From Oscillospiraceae bacterium (GTDB lineage: Bacteria; Bacillota; Clostridia; Oscillospirales; Oscillospiraceae), in contig SVLC01000001.1 of the NCBI GenBank assembly GCA_015068155.1, positions 21,850 to 85,849 of the forward strand: a DNA stretch of 64,000 nucleotides. Direction: 5' to 3'. The notes beneath the pieces were generated by a model. That model did no database searches and was not told where the DNA came from. It worked only from the letters and a program-made list of their open reading frames with translations. Positions 37,754-47,375 of the stretch are shown one piece after another. Position numbers and translations under genes: made by a program. The first letter of the stretch is position 1, and the number at the start of each line of letters is the position of its first letter.

Positions 37754-39550
37754 TTACTCAGGCCGCTTCGCGCCGCATTCAGGGCAGCACTTGCCGGTAT
37801 TACCCTTCTGACCGCAGGCGCAGTCCCAACTGGTACGCTTGGGAGCGCCGCATTCCTCACAGAATTTGCCCTTGTTTCCCCTATGGCCGCAAGCACAATC
37901 CCATGCTTCCGGCTTGGGTTTGCCGCAACTCATGCAGAATTTTCCGGTGTTCCCCTGTTCGCCGCATTCGCAGGTCCATGTGTTGGCTGCCGGTGCTGCA
38001 GCAGGCGCTGCAGGTGCAGCGGTATTCTGCTGTCCAAAGCCGGCAAATTCCATTTTATCAAACACAGTGCTGGCCATTTTCATACCTGCCGCCATACCCA
38101 GCATATCAGTCATGAAATTACCGCCGCCGTTGCCGCCATTACCGCCGCTGCCAGCATTGCTGCCCAACTGGCCGATACCGGCTGCATAGGCCTTCTGTAC
38201 ATCGGCTTCCAGCACATCCTTCTGACTGTAACCCTTTGCCTGCATGACCTCCGCCTCTGCTAAACCCTGCGCACGGGTAGCTTCTGCCTTGCCCTGGGCC
38301 TTGATAGCTTCCAACTGTGCATCGGTCTGCGCCTGGATGATCTTTCTTCTCTGCTCTGCGGCAGCTTTTTCAGCCAGGATTTCTTCTTCCCGAACGCCAA
38401 CATAGGATGCCACACGCATCTCACGCAGCTTCTTGAAATTGGGATCATCCTCCGGCAGAGAAATGTATGTAATGTTAAACATGGGGATCGTAACGCCATA
38501 CTCTTCCAGTTTGGGTGCGATCCGCTGACGCAGAGCCTCCGAGAGCATGCTCATGTGCTCATCAATGGCCATAATATCGATCTGTTGTTGCTTGATTGTT
38601 CCGGCCAAATAGCTCTTGATCTCAGTCATAATAGGGGCGCGGAAGAAGTTCTGCAAACTTCTCTGTGCCGTCTGCTCCATGCGCACCTGGCCGTTTTCCA
38701 CAATTGCTTTTGTGGACAGCACATCCTTGTTGGTCAAGCCACTGGTGGTGCCCACCAGTTTAACCAGCAAACGACGAGCATCGGACACCTGCAGGCTCAT
38801 CTCACCGGATGCACCGATATCGAGGGGGATATTGGTGGCAGGATCGATGAAACGCACGCGGGAATCCGTCCCCCACTTCAGACCCATCTGCACGGTCTTG
38901 TTAATGAAGTAGACCTCAGCATGGAAGGGGGTCTGAGAACCTTCGGGAATCTTGTAAATTTGCTTCAAAACAGGGATGTTCTGGGTTTCCAAGGTGTGGC
39001 GACCCGGGCCGAACAGGTCCAGTGCCTGACCGTTCATGAAGAATACGGCCTCCTGGGATTCATGAACGATCAATTGAGAGCCGAAATTGAAATCCTCAAT
39101 GGGGTGCTTCCAGACGAAGGTGGAATTATCACCTTCGTACTGGATCACGCTAACACCAGTAGTAGATACCAGCTTGGCTTTCTTCAGCGCCAGCTGCACA
39201 TCGATCATCTTGTCGCAAAGCGGGCACTGATGGACCGTTTCATTCTCTTCTACTTCCACCGCGCACGCGCACTGGGGGCAATTAATGGGGATCAAGGGTG
39301 CTTTGGCTTGCCGTTTTCTTTGGGCATCCTGAATGCTGTGACCGCAAACCGGGCACTTGGCATCCTTGCCCTTGGATTGGTCATAGAAGAAGGTGTTACC
39401 GCAATCCGGGCAGACCCGGGCGACCATTTTATCCTTTTTCACATCGATGTCCCGGCCGCAGTTACAGCGGATGGTTTTCTTTGCAAACAAGGAATTGGAT
39501 GCTTTGTGAACCATGCCGCAGCTGGGACACGCAATTACAAATTTTGCCAT
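37754..39550 (-). CDS. SPFH-domain protein with N- and C-terminal zinc ribbons
   Basis: N-terminal CxxC pairs; SPFH core 'VHESQEAVFFMNGQALDLFGPGRHTLETQNIPVLKQIY'; three C-terminal 'CxCGxxGNxGKFCxxCG' ribbons. Confidence 0.88.
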   Translation of the reverse strand: MAKFVIACPSCGMVHKASNSLFAKKTIRCNCGRDIDVKKDKMVARVCPDCGNTFFYDQSKGKDAKCPVCGHSIQDAQRKRQAKAPLIPINCPQCACAVEVEENETVHQCPLCDKMIDVQLALKKAKLVSTTGVSVIQYEGDNSTFVWKHPIEDFNFGSQLIVHESQEAVFFMNGQALDLFGPGRHTLETQNIPVLKQIYKIPEGSQTPFHAEVYFINKTVQMGLKWGTDSRVRFIDPATNIPLDIGASGEMSLQVSDARRLLVKLVGTTSGLTNKDVLSTKAIVENGQVRMEQTAQRSLQNFFRAPIMTEIKSYLAGTIKQQQIDIMAIDEHMSMLSEALRQRIAPKLEEYGVTIPMFNITYISLPEDDPNFKKLREMRVASYVGVREEEILAEKAAAEQRRKIIQAQTDAQLEAIKAQGKAEATRAQGLAEAEVMQAKGYSQKDVLEADVQKAYAAGIGQLGSNAGSGGNGGNGGGNFMTDMLGMAAGMKMASTVFDKMEFAGFGQQNTAAPAAPAAAPAANTWTCECGEQGNTGKFCMSCGKPKPEAWDCACGHRGNKGKFCEECGAPKRTSWDCACGQKGNTGKCCPECGAKRPE

Positions 39551-39564
39551 AATGTTTCTCCTTC

Positions 39565-42500
39565 TTACTCGAACGTGATATTTTCACCGTAACCATAGCG
39601 TTTGCCGTAGTTGGAACTTGCGCTGACGGTTCCGGTAGCCGTGACATCCATAACGGAAGAGTTTGCGGAGTCTGTGACAATGTAACCAAACAAGCCGCCG
39701 GCATATTTATTGGCAGTTACATTGCCGGAGTTGGTCATCTTATTGGCATAGAAGGTAGTATTTCGGCTGCTGCTATAGGTATTTTCAACATATACATAGC
39801 CAATCAAGCCACCTGCATAGCTTCCGCTGGCGGTAACCTTGCCGGAGTTCTTCAGTTCCGATAAGGTAATTGTATAATTGGAGCTACCATTACTCTTGCT
39901 GTTTAGTGCGCCGAAAATGCCACCTACATAACTGCTGCCGGAAATATTGGCTTGATTTTCCAGTTTGGTCATTTCAAATGTTCCGGTCGCATCGGTATAG
40001 CCCATGATGCCGCCTACATATCTGCCGCCGCCCTTATAGGTGATCGCTACGGTATTGATACAGTTATTCGCCAAATAACCCCGTCCGACATAACCGCCTA
40101 CATAAGCATACTTCACACTGTCTGCGGTAACATAGCCGGTAGCGGTGATGGTGGAACCTGCGTTACTGCAGCCATTGATCCCAATATGGCTCAATTGTCC
40201 GGCAATAGCGCCTACATATGCCTCACCTTCAACAATAGATGCATTGATACAATCTGTGATGGTGGATCTGTTGTCATCGCTATAACCATAGCCGAAAATG
40301 CCGCCTACGTACTGCTTGCCCGTGATGGATCCGGTATTGCTCAGCTGGCTGACACTCAGCAAGGTATTTTTGGATGTACTATAGGTGTTTTCTGCCAACA
40401 CATAGCCTGCAATACCACCCACATAGCTGCCGCTCGCAGTAATTGCGCCGGTGTTCTTCATATTGCTCAATGTCAATGCGTGCACGGTAGATGTATCACT
40501 GCCGCCATCGCTTGCGCCAAAAATACCACCTACATAATCGCTGCCGGAGATGTCAGCCGTGTTTTCCAGGTTCTTCATTTCATAGGTAGCAGAAGCATAT
40601 GTATAGCCCATGATACCGCCTACATATCTGCCGCCGTCCTTGTAGGAAATCGCTACGGTATTGGTGCAATCGTTGATCCGATAGCCATAGCCAACATATC
40701 CGCCCACATACGCGTACTTTTCGCCATCCACGGCCACATAACCCGTAGCCGTGATTGCGGAACCTGCATTGGAACAGCTGTTAACAACAATATTCTTCAG
40801 CTGGCCTGCAATTGCACCTACATAAGTTTCGGCAGTAATCACAGATGTATTGATGCAGTCTGTGATGGTAGATCCGGTATCATCGCTATAACCGTAGCCG
40901 AAAATGCCGCCTACGTACTGCTTGCCCGTGATGGATCCGGTATTGCTCAGCTGGCTGACACTCAGTAAGGTATTTTTGGATGTACTATAGGTGTTTTCTG
41001 CCAACACATAGCCTGCAATACCACCCACATAGCTGCCGCTCGCAGTAATTGCGCCGGTGTTCTTCATATTGCTCAATGTCAATGCGTGCACGGTAGATGT
41101 ATCACTGCCGCCATCGCTTGCGCCAAAAATACCACCTACATAATCGCTGCCGGAGATGTCAGCCGTGTTTTCCAGGTTCTTCATTTCATAGGTAGCAGAA
41201 GCATATGTATAGCCCATGATACCGCCTACATATCTGCCGCCGTCCTTGTAGGAAATCGCTACGGTATTGGTGCAATCGTTGATCCGATAGCCATAGCCAA
41301 CATATCCGCCCACATACGCGTACTTTTCGCCATCCACGGCCACATAACCCGTAGCCGTGATTGCGGAACCTGCATTGGAACAGCTGTTAACAACAATATT
41401 CTTCAGCTGGCCTGCAATTGCACCTACATAGGCTTCCGCCGTGATCGCAGATACATTGGAGCAATCAACCATAGCGCCTGTATTAACATCACAGTATCCG
41501 CAACCGAAAATACCACCCACATATTGCTTGCCGTTTACTGTGCCATTGTTTACCAGGCTGTTCACTTGCAGTGTGGTATTACGGGAGGAGCTGTATGTGT
41601 TTTCTGCATATACATATCCCACAATGCCGCCCGCATAGTTGCCCTCCGCCTTAATTGCGCCCGTATTTTTCAGCGTCTTTAGCGTTAAAATGTAGTCTGT
41701 ACTCTTATCTGTCTTGTTGTTTACAAAACCAAACACGCCGCCGACATTTTCATTACCGGTCACATTGGCCTCATTTTCCAGGTCGGCGATCTCATAGGTG
41801 CCGCCACGGTTCACCAAACCGGCGATGCCGCCTACATTGGTGCAGGTTTCCGCCGTCACGGTGCCGCCGGTAACCACATCGCTGGCATTGCCCTTCAGGG
41901 TGCCACAAAGAATGCCCACATTCTCGTTTCTGCCGGTAACCGTCACACTGGCATTTTCAAACACCAGATCGGTGACCGTGCCCCCCAAAGTGGCAAAGAA
42001 GCCTATGTTACCGGTATCTGCGTGGATGGTCAGGTTTTGGATGGCGCAGCCGTTGCCTACCAGGGTACCGGTAAAGCCTTCGATGGGCGTCCAGGCAATG
42101 CCTGCCAGGTCAATATCATTGGTCAGCAGGAACTTTTCTTCGGAATTGGCCAGCTGATACAGATCGTCCGGATTGCGCAGAGGAATGTACACTTCGGTAT
42201 AGTTCTGTACGAATGCTTCAGACTTGGGAGATGTCAAATAATCTTCTCCGTCACCCAAGACCCGAATAGCGATGTTCGCGCTGCCGCTTTGATCATAGAA
42301 CCGCATCACATTCAGAGATGTTGCATCGGCATCAAAAGTGTCATACAGCACACCATTGACATATACTTCATAGCCCACAGCACCGTCAATGCTGTTCCAG
42401 CTCAATAATCCATCTGTCACAGTGATGTTCACCGCATTGGACAGCACCGTATAGTACCACTCTCCGGACTTTGCCGAACTGACCGTATTGTTTCCGTCGG

Positions 42501-44565
42501 TTCCGTGGGCCGTTACGGCTACCGTGTGTTCGCCGACACGGTTGACTTCCATAAGATCAAAGGTAGTTCCCTCGACCGTAGTGAACAGCTTGCCGTCAAT
42601 ATAAATATCATATTTCGTTGTTTCTTCGGACTCTTCAATGGTGATCACGCTTCCGGTACGCTCCAGAATCGCCACCTGCTCCAGTTTCGTAACCGTAATA
42701 CTCTTGGAATATTCCGAATCATTGACGCAGGGATCCTTACTGATCGCCTTTGCCCGAATGGTGTATTCCCCTGCCATGTACTCATCGCCGAGCTTCAAAG
42801 AAGCCATGCCGTTGGAAAGGTTTTTCCCCTCCAAAGTCAACATGTCTCCATTGATCTCCACCTGGAGTTGCCCCACATATTCTGCACCGAATTGGGCAAA
42901 TACCTCGCCATCCTTCACAGCGAGTACAGGCTGCTGCAGATCGATGGGCATGACCTCCACCGTTGCGGTTGCGGTTTTTCCCTTATAGGAGACCGTAATA
43001 TCGTGCTTGCCCAGCTTGGTGGAATCAAAGCCATCAATGGTGACCTCACTGAGGTCGACCGTTTTCCAGCCGCCTATGAGGAAATTACCTTCAACCGTAA
43101 AGCTCATGGCTTCTTCCGTATCCCGGTAAGAAACTTCCACGCCGCCTTCCGGCAGGATCACCCGCAGCTCCTGCATGGGATTAATATAGACAACCGCACC
43201 GGCAGCCGCTGCCAGCAGAAGTACGATGACCATTGCAACCTTTAAGAAACGCTTTCTAGCCGCCGCCTTCTTAGCCTTTCGAATCCGCTTGGCTTCTTCA
43301 GACTTTTCATATGCTTTTCTGCGTTCCTCTTCGGCAATTCGCTTTTGTTCGGCTTCCCGGCGGGCAGCTTCTTCCCGCATCTGCTTAAGCCGGATGGAAT
43401 CCGCATGGGAGATGCCGCAATTGGGATTGTGGCAAGCATCGTGAGTATTCTTCGCGCCGCACTCCGTGCATATCCACAGACTCTTTTGGTAAGCCTTGTC
43501 GGAAGAGATATAGCTAATAGATTCATTGACCTTGCCTTGCTTCAGAATCAGAACTTCCGCGGCGAAATCAGGCTCACAGTCCAATGCGTCACAAACCCTC
43601 CCCACATTTTCCTTGGTAGCATACTTCTCTGCCAGCAGATTCATGTTGCCGGCTTTTTTCGCCTGGGGCGCAGCTCCCATTTTCCGCTTGACAATGTCGT
43701 AAACACGCTCGGTCAGATTGAAATCGTCGCCATCCAGAGCCTGCATCTGGCTCAGGCCTACGGGCAGCGCCTCTTCGGGCTTGCACTTGATGCACACGGG
43801 TACCAGACTCTTGCTCATATCCTGTTCAGCCAGCAGCAGGAAACGCTTCCATTCGTTTTTGACCCAAACCGCCTCGAAGTATTCCCGGCAGCTGCCCAGC
43901 AGCACCATCACCTTGGAGGATGTTAAAGCCGCAAAGATATAGGGCTCGTACATGTGACCGGCCTTGTCCATCAGGGTTTCTTCCGCGAAGAAGACTTTAA
44001 GGCCCTTGTCGGTGAGGAAATAGTAAAGACGGCGGGCATAGTCGCTGTCCACGGTGGCTCTGCCGTTATCACCGGTCTTCTTGTAGCTGATGAACACATC
44101 GTAGGGTGCTTCCTGATCCACGATCTTCAGGAAGCGGGCAGAGATCCGGTCGATCTCCCGGGCCAAACCCTCGTAGGTAGCCTTCGCCTGGGGAGCCGCG
44201 TGACGGATGGCTGCCAGATAATTCTTGTCCTCCAGAATGGAGGTACGGTTGATACGGTTGCAGGTAGGCATTTTTTTGCCCCGCAGAGGGTCTACCACAA
44301 ATGCCACGCCATAGCGGCACATGGCAGCGCTCCAATGGGCTTCTGCCTGGGTGTTATCCTGGGCTACGATCTGCTCGTAGAACTTCAGGGCTTCGTCAAA
44401 GTCCTTCCGGTCCCAGGCATCGTCCGCCTTGCTGAACAGGTCCTTGAACCTGGCCCGGTCCGGGCCCAGGTCGATGGGGTTTCCGCAGTATTCGCAGAAC
44501 CAACTGCCCGACAGCGATTCCACCTCATTGTGACCGCCGCAGGTTTTACAAATTATCTTTTCCAT
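39565..44565 (-). CDS. Zinc ribbon-TPR-TIR-TM protein with long GLUG-like tandem-repeat ectodomain
   Basis: Start MEKIICKTCGG with RBS; TIR 'APYDVFISYKKTGDNGRATVDSDYARRLYYFLTDKGLKVFFAEETL'; TM 'VAMVIVLLLAAAAGAVVYI'; many 'YVGGIFGYGYS' repeats. Confidence 0.88.
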   Translation of the reverse strand: MEKIICKTCGGHNEVESLSGSWFCEYCGNPIDLGPDRARFKDLFSKADDAWDRKDFDEALKFYEQIVAQDNTQAEAHWSAAMCRYGVAFVVDPLRGKKMPTCNRINRTSILEDKNYLAAIRHAAPQAKATYEGLAREIDRISARFLKIVDQEAPYDVFISYKKTGDNGRATVDSDYARRLYYFLTDKGLKVFFAEETLMDKAGHMYEPYIFAALTSSKVMVLLGSCREYFEAVWVKNEWKRFLLLAEQDMSKSLVPVCIKCKPEEALPVGLSQMQALDGDDFNLTERVYDIVKRKMGAAPQAKKAGNMNLLAEKYATKENVGRVCDALDCEPDFAAEVLILKQGKVNESISYISSDKAYQKSLWICTECGAKNTHDACHNPNCGISHADSIRLKQMREEAARREAEQKRIAEEERRKAYEKSEEAKRIRKAKKAAARKRFLKVAMVIVLLLAAAAGAVVYINPMQELRVILPEGGVEVSYRDTEEAMSFTVEGNFLIGGWKTVDLSEVTIDGFDSTKLGKHDITVSYKGKTATATVEVMPIDLQQPVLAVKDGEVFAQFGAEYVGQLQVEINGDMLTLEGKNLSNGMASLKLGDEYMAGEYTIRAKAISKDPCVNDSEYSKSITVTKLEQVAILERTGSVITIEESEETTKYDIYIDGKLFTTVEGTTFDLMEVNRVGEHTVAVTAHGTDGNNTVSSAKSGEWYYTVLSNAVNITVTDGLLSWNSIDGAVGYEVYVNGVLYDTFDADATSLNVMRFYDQSGSANIAIRVLGDGEDYLTSPKSEAFVQNYTEVYIPLRNPDDLYQLANSEEKFLLTNDIDLAGIAWTPIEGFTGTLVGNGCAIQNLTIHADTGNIGFFATLGGTVTDLVFENASVTVTGRNENVGILCGTLKGNASDVVTGGTVTAETCTNVGGIAGLVNRGGTYEIADLENEANVTGNENVGGVFGFVNNKTDKSTDYILTLKTLKNTGAIKAEGNYAGGIVGYVYAENTYSSSRNTTLQVNSLVNNGTVNGKQYVGGIFGCGYCDVNTGAMVDCSNVSAITAEAYVGAIAGQLKNIVVNSCSNAGSAITATGYVAVDGEKYAYVGGYVGYGYRINDCTNTVAISYKDGGRYVGGIMGYTYASATYEMKNLENTADISGSDYVGGIFGASDGGSDTSTVHALTLSNMKNTGAITASGSYVGGIAGYVLAENTYSTSKNTLLSVSQLSNTGSITGKQYVGGIFGYGYSDDTGSTITDCINTSVITAETYVGAIAGQLKNIVVNSCSNAGSAITATGYVAVDGEKYAYVGGYVGYGYRINDCTNTVAISYKDGGRYVGGIMGYTYASATYEMKNLENTADISGSDYVGGIFGASDGGSDTSTVHALTLSNMKNTGAITASGSYVGGIAGYVLAENTYSTSKNTLLSVSQLSNTGSITGKQYVGGIFGYGYSDDNRSTITDCINASIVEGEAYVGAIAGQLSHIGINGCSNAGSTITATGYVTADSVKYAYVGGYVGRGYLANNCINTVAITYKGGGRYVGGIMGYTDATGTFEMTKLENQANISGSSYVGGIFGALNSKSNGSSNYTITLSELKNSGKVTASGSYAGGLIGYVYVENTYSSSRNTTFYANKMTNSGNVTANKYAGGLFGYIVTDSANSSVMDVTATGTVSASSNYGKRYGYGENITFE
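40285..41430 (-). repeat. Near-identical tandem duplication (606-bp period) inside the TIR-GLUG gene
   Basis: For example, AACCTGCATTGGAACAGCTGTTAACAACAATATTCTTCAG ends at 40800 and at 41406; flanking sequence is nearly identical over several hundred bp. Confidence 0.85.
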
Positions 44566-44602
44566 TTTTCCCTCTCTATGTACTATTTCTGTAGTGATAC
44601 AA

Positions 44603-46414
44603 TCAGTAGTCCTTAGGGCTACCGCAGTTGGTGCATTTCTTGGTAAACAGGCCCTTGAAGGAACCGCCACAGTATTGGCAGAGGCCTCTGCCTCGCCACT
44701 GATTCTGCTGGCTAATCCATGCTGCCTCTGTGGCAGCCCGTGCTTGGGCTTCCTGGAGTTCTCTGCGAAGCAGCTGTGCCAAACCCTTGCTGTTTTGTAG
44801 GAGTGTATCGGCGTTACCATACCCGGGAATAGACTCAAATCCCGCAGCCGCCTCAGCCGCCAATCGGATTCGCTCCTGCCACGATCGATTTTGCTCATTG
44901 GCTTGGCACAACTTCGCGTAAGCCGCCGTATATGTGCCGCGTTTTTTACTCTGAGATGCCTTTTCTTCACACTGTGCTGCCATTATGCGACTGTCTCTAA
45001 ATTCACCTAACGAATGAAATTCATTTGCCGCATTCTGCAACGCCCGTTCATCATTGCTGTTTTCCAATATTTCGCGGGCGTTGATATATCTTGTCTGTCT
45101 ATCCCGTTCTTCCTGCTCAGCCTCTCTTTGGGTGCGCACCTCCGCGTCCTTTTTCTGGCACATGATCTTTTTCAGCCCCACTGTCAAACACTTGGCAAGA
45201 TATTTACGGTGTGCTCGCTCCCGAATCTCAGAAAGTGTTTTGCTAACAGCGGGATCACTGAAACGAATAGCACGTTCAAAATTCTTATCGTCATGCAGTT
45301 TGATGAAATATTCGTCAATCTGTTGTGCATTGTTTAAATGCAGCGCAGACAACACCTTGCCCAAATACGCTCCACCATCCTGAGGATTTTGGTCCAAGGC
45401 TTTTTCAAAAAACTCATTTGCCTTGGCAAAATCGTTGTCCTCCAGGGCAAACTGACCACGCATAACCATAGCGCTGGCGTTGGAAGGCGGTGTCTGCACC
45501 ACAATGGTGGTCTCCTTCTGTCGGGGTAAAATCTTTTCAATGCCCCGCAGCAGATCCTGCATAGCTCCCACCTTACCCAGATCCTGAGCCTGGAGCTTGG
45601 CAAATTCCTTTGGCATATCGTAAGCATCCAGGCCCTTGAAGCAGGGGATCAGGTGCTTAGTCTTATCCCTGGCCATCAGTTTCAGATATCGGCTCCACTC
45701 ATTCTTCACCCAAACCGCATTGTAATACTCAAAATCCGTACCCACTGCCAGCATGATTTTGGCAGAATTCAGCGCGGCAAAAATATAGGGCTCATATTCC
45801 TGCCCCAACTTGTCTTCCAGAGTAATGCGTGCAAAGAAAACGCGGTAACCCTTTGCCGTCAAGGCATCATAAATATCCTGAGCCAACACGGAATCCAGGG
45901 TACGGTCACCGTTTTCCGCCGTCTCCTTGTAGCAAATAAAGATATCATAGGGTACTTCGTTATTGGACACTGCTACAACGCTGCGGCGGATATCTTCAAT
46001 GCGTTTAGCCTCTGTCCGGTACACTTTTCGGGAAACCACATCCGCATTGTCATACACCTGTTCATAGTCCGGATCATCGAAAACGCTATCGAAGCTCGAT
46101 CGATGGCAGGTAGGAATCTTTTCACCGGTAGCTGGGTCATCCACATACTCAATGCCGTACTTACACAGCACCAAACCCCAATAGGCTTCTGCCTCCTGAG
46201 GGTATTCTGCCACGATAGACTCAAAAACCCCTGCGGCTTTATCAAATTCACAGGCAGTGCGCAACCGCTCCGCACGGGCAAATAAGGTTAGCTTCTTTTC
46301 GTTATCCATGGAGGGGATGGTCTGCTCCCTGCCGCAAAAATCGCATGTTGTTACTGTTACGCCAGGGGTTAGCGGCAACGGAGCTCCGCACATTTTGCAA
46401 CTAAGCACTGCCAT
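44603..46414 (-). CDS. Zinc ribbon-TIR-TPR protein
   Basis: 'MAVLSCKMCGAPLPLTPGVTVTTCDFCG', TIR 'VPYDIFICYKETAENGDRTLDSVLAQDIYDALTAKGYRVFFARITL', C-terminal zinc ribbon. Confidence 0.88.
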   Translation of the reverse strand: MAVLSCKMCGAPLPLTPGVTVTTCDFCGREQTIPSMDNEKKLTLFARAERLRTACEFDKAAGVFESIVAEYPQEAEAYWGLVLCKYGIEYVDDPATGEKIPTCHRSSFDSVFDDPDYEQVYDNADVVSRKVYRTEAKRIEDIRRSVVAVSNNEVPYDIFICYKETAENGDRTLDSVLAQDIYDALTAKGYRVFFARITLEDKLGQEYEPYIFAALNSAKIMLAVGTDFEYYNAVWVKNEWSRYLKLMARDKTKHLIPCFKGLDAYDMPKEFAKLQAQDLGKVGAMQDLLRGIEKILPRQKETTIVVQTPPSNASAMVMRGQFALEDNDFAKANEFFEKALDQNPQDGGAYLGKVLSALHLNNAQQIDEYFIKLHDDKNFERAIRFSDPAVSKTLSEIRERAHRKYLAKCLTVGLKKIMCQKKDAEVRTQREAEQEERDRQTRYINAREILENSNDERALQNAANEFHSLGEFRDSRIMAAQCEEKASQSKKRGTYTAAYAKLCQANEQNRSWQERIRLAAEAAAGFESIPGYGNADTLLQNSKGLAQLLRRELQEAQARAATEAAWISQQNQWRGRGLCQYCGGSFKGLFTKKCTNCGSPKDY

Positions 46415-46593
46415 ACGTACTACATTTCTCCTTTTTCCTGCATTCTGTTATTTTTAGGGGCAATCGATTTCCAATCTTTCCAAGCACTCCTTTGGGATGC
46501 TTTCTCGTCAATTGTGTAGGCCGCTTTTTCCAGTATTTCCCCAGGGGTGGGCAGTATGCCCACCCGGGGATCTGTTTACTGTTCCTTCTGCCT

Positions 46594-47133
46594 TTATGTG
46601 TTCCACGCAAAGGGCTTATAGGCAGCATGGTCTTCCGATACCAATGCACGGGCAATCAGGGTGCGGTCAGCCGAGTTGATCTTGCCGTTTCCGTTGACAT
46701 CTGCGGCAAAGCGCTGGGGATCCGACAACGTCTGATCGGATACCAGATAGCCGGCCAACAGAGTATTATCGGCTTCTTCCAAGATGCCATTACCGTCCAC
46801 ATCACCAATTACCACCAACAGCACTTCTTCTACCCCATCAGGCGCGATGAAGGAATAGCTGCGGTCACCATTGTCAGTACAAGGAATTTCCACATAGCTT
46901 TGCGCCATAGCATCCCAGTAGCCCAACTTGCAGGCCTGGGTGTTTTTCACCGTGACCACATTGCCATGAACGGTGTAAGGCACATTCCGGGAGATCACTT
47001 GCAGCGGCTTCTCCGCGCCACAGATGCACGAGCCGGTGCTGAAATCGTGGGTTTCTCCTTCGATTTCTGCTTCCCCGCATTCCAAAATAAGCCATGTCGT
47101 ATTTTCCGTCACATATTTCGCATTATGTGGCAA
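46594..47133 (-). CDS. Dockerin type I domain-containing C-terminal fragment (no signal peptide)
   Basis: 'GDVDGNGILEEADNTLLAGYLVS...ADVNGNGKINSADRTLIARALVS' calcium-binding dockerin duplicate; ORF opens inside a palindromic site. Confidence 0.75.
   Translation of the reverse strand: MPHNAKYVTENTTWLILECGEAEIEGETHDFSTGSCICGAEKPLQVISRNVPYTVHGNVVTVKNTQACKLGYWDAMAQSYVEIPCTDNGDRSYSFIAPDGVEEVLLVVIGDVDGNGILEEADNTLLAGYLVSDQTLSDPQRFAADVNGNGKINSADRTLIARALVSEDHAAYKPFAWNT
47109..47130 (+). repeat. Palindromic recombination-site candidate, copy 1
   Basis: TCACATATTTCGCATTATGTGG. Confidence 0.75.
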
Positions 47134-47347
47134 GAATGTTCACAATTTAATTAAAATTTTACTCCTTTGCCATATGAAAGTCAAGTGTTCCAGTATTTAT
47201 TGTGAAATTATTGTGAATTTTGGGGTTCGCAATTAAAAATAAATGCGAAAAATACACCCTTATAGACCTTTAAAATTGGAAGGCATGATAAGGGTGTGTT
47301 TGTCATGCTTGCTGCGTGTATATGTAAATTTCATTGTATCGCTTTTA

Positions 47348-47369
47348 TCACATAATGCGAATTATGTGA
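47348..47369 (-). repeat. Palindromic recombination-site candidate, copy 2 (inverted)
   Basis: + strand TCACATAATGCGAATTATGTGA; reverse complement matches copy 1 except for two bases. Confidence 0.75.
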
Positions 47370-47375
47370 CGATTG

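Noticed and set aside
39952-41682. Plus-strand ORFs (338 aa and 198 aa) in the repeat region
   Set aside because: They mirror the repeat structure of the TIR-GLUG gene on the opposite strand.
44566-44970. N-terminal extension of the 1801-aa ORF
   Set aside because: Overlaps the end of the upstream TIR gene out of frame; the true start is MEKIICKTCGG at 44565 with a purine-rich RBS.
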